Shown: piece by piece, positions 63,712-64,000 of the stretch | Layout of the letters: each line of letters begins with the position of its first letter | Numbering within the stretch: the stretch's first letter is position 1 | From: Saprospiraceae bacterium | GTDB lineage: Bacteria > Bacteroidota > Bacteroidia > Chitinophagales > Saprospiraceae | DNA: 64,000 bases | Reading direction: 5' to 3' | Assembly (NCBI GenBank): GCA_028285085.1 | Contig: JANQQI010000087.1 | Coordinates: 1-64,000, forward strand | The notes under the pieces: model-generated | Told to the model about the DNA's origin: nothing | What the model saw: the letters and a program-made list of their open reading frames with translations, nothing else | Databases searched by the model: none | Made by a program: the position numbers and the translations under genes

Positions 63712-64000
63712 TTAATACATACCAGTCATTAATCGTAGCTTTTCCTTTCGTAACTCTATAACTTTTCTATCAAGTCTATTCAATGTTTTCTCACGAATTC
63801 GTTGAATATGAGTTCTTGTTTGCCGATGTTGTTGCTCTATATCCACTCCTGAAATTCTTTGCGCCCAATAGGAGGGTGAAGTCATATCGAACCAAGATTT
63901 AACAACAATTTTTGTTACGGCTAAGGCTAGCCCTTCTTCTCCTGTGGTACCTGAATTCAAGGAGGAAATAGATACGATTTGTTCAATGCCAGATTTAGTC
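63712..64000 (-). CDS. C-terminal part of an unknown gene running off the right edge
   Basis: The minus frame is open from the window end to a stop at 63712, giving at least 95 residues; the TTG at 63960 is not the true start, because the frame continues through the edge. The tail is helical and basic (HIQRIREKTLNRLDRKVIELRKEKLRL). I do not recognise it; it may be another secretion-locus component. Confidence 0.5.
   Translation of the reverse strand, partial: TKSGIEQIVSISSLNSGTTGEEGLALAVTKIVVKSWFDMTSPSYWAQRISGVDIEQQHRQTRTHIQRIREKTLNRLDRKVIELRKEKLRLMTGMY

Noticed and set aside
32900-64000. Extracellular contractile injection system or prophage tail instead of T6SS
   Set aside because: TssK-, TssN- and TssR-like proteins and a PAAR effector fit T6SS; no tail fibre, terminase or capsid genes seen. 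It remains testable because sheath genes are not in the window.

Overview
The window looks like chromosomal DNA of a Bacteroidota bacterium, probably of the Saprospiria type. The evidence is a type 9 secretion (T9SS) type A sorting domain at the end of a 1472-residue repeat protein (40574-44992), a TPR/LuxR-HTH membrane regulator of the Bacteroidota style, many Bacteroidota-type lipoproteins, AT-rich intergenic DNA, and a type VI secretion locus of the Bacteroidota kind (T6SS-iii). The taxonomic call is inference from gene content; no rRNA or tRNA gene was seen.

Left part (1-20.9 kb): a mixed chromosomal region. It holds the tail of a vanadium-haloperoxidase/PAP2-like gene, a membrane protein next to a MarR regulator with matching operators, an FkbM methyltransferase with a family 4 glycosyltransferase, three small related genes below a TPR-HTH regulator, a DUF5694-like lipoprotein, XRE-cupin and cupin proteins, a second MarR with its own operator pair, a membrane class III nucleotide cyclase, a HEGQH zincin-like protein, two AraC regulators, an S41 protease and a VOC protein.

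Middle part (21-32 kb): an accessory region. It holds a lone TIR protein with a long N-terminal sensor-like region, a secreted GH38 alpha-mannosidase, a two-gene ABC system whose ATPase carries an N-terminal effector-associated-like helical domain, a three-gene DUF2589/zinc-ribbon cluster, and a Cys-rich lipoprotein.

Right part (32.9-64 kb): nearly everything is on the minus strand and forms one secretion and envelope locus, read from right to left. It contains a lipase-like candidate effector, VgrG, a gp25/TssE protein, an unknown partner, a PAAR-like (DUF4280) protein fused to a barnase/RNase Sa-like toxin with a DUF2716-like immunity gene directly downstream, then TssF, TssG, TssN, TssK and an FHA protein. 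Below these lies a compact operon of PP2C phosphatase, OmpA-like membrane protein, Ser/Thr kinase, lipoprotein, giant Ig/PKD-like T9SS-exported protein and outer-membrane protein, followed by a TssR-like vWA protein and a LolD/MacB-type ABC transporter with a Cys-rich lipoprotein. TssB, TssC, Hcp and ClpV are not seen and may lie beyond the right edge. The combination of T6SS-iii parts with a kinase/phosphatase/FHA triad and a large T9SS surface protein is the most unusual aspect.

Several intergenic repeats run through the window: a 164-bp MITE-like element with covarying terminal inverted repeats (two full copies, one decayed, one relic end), and a second family placed between co-directional genes of the secretion locus.
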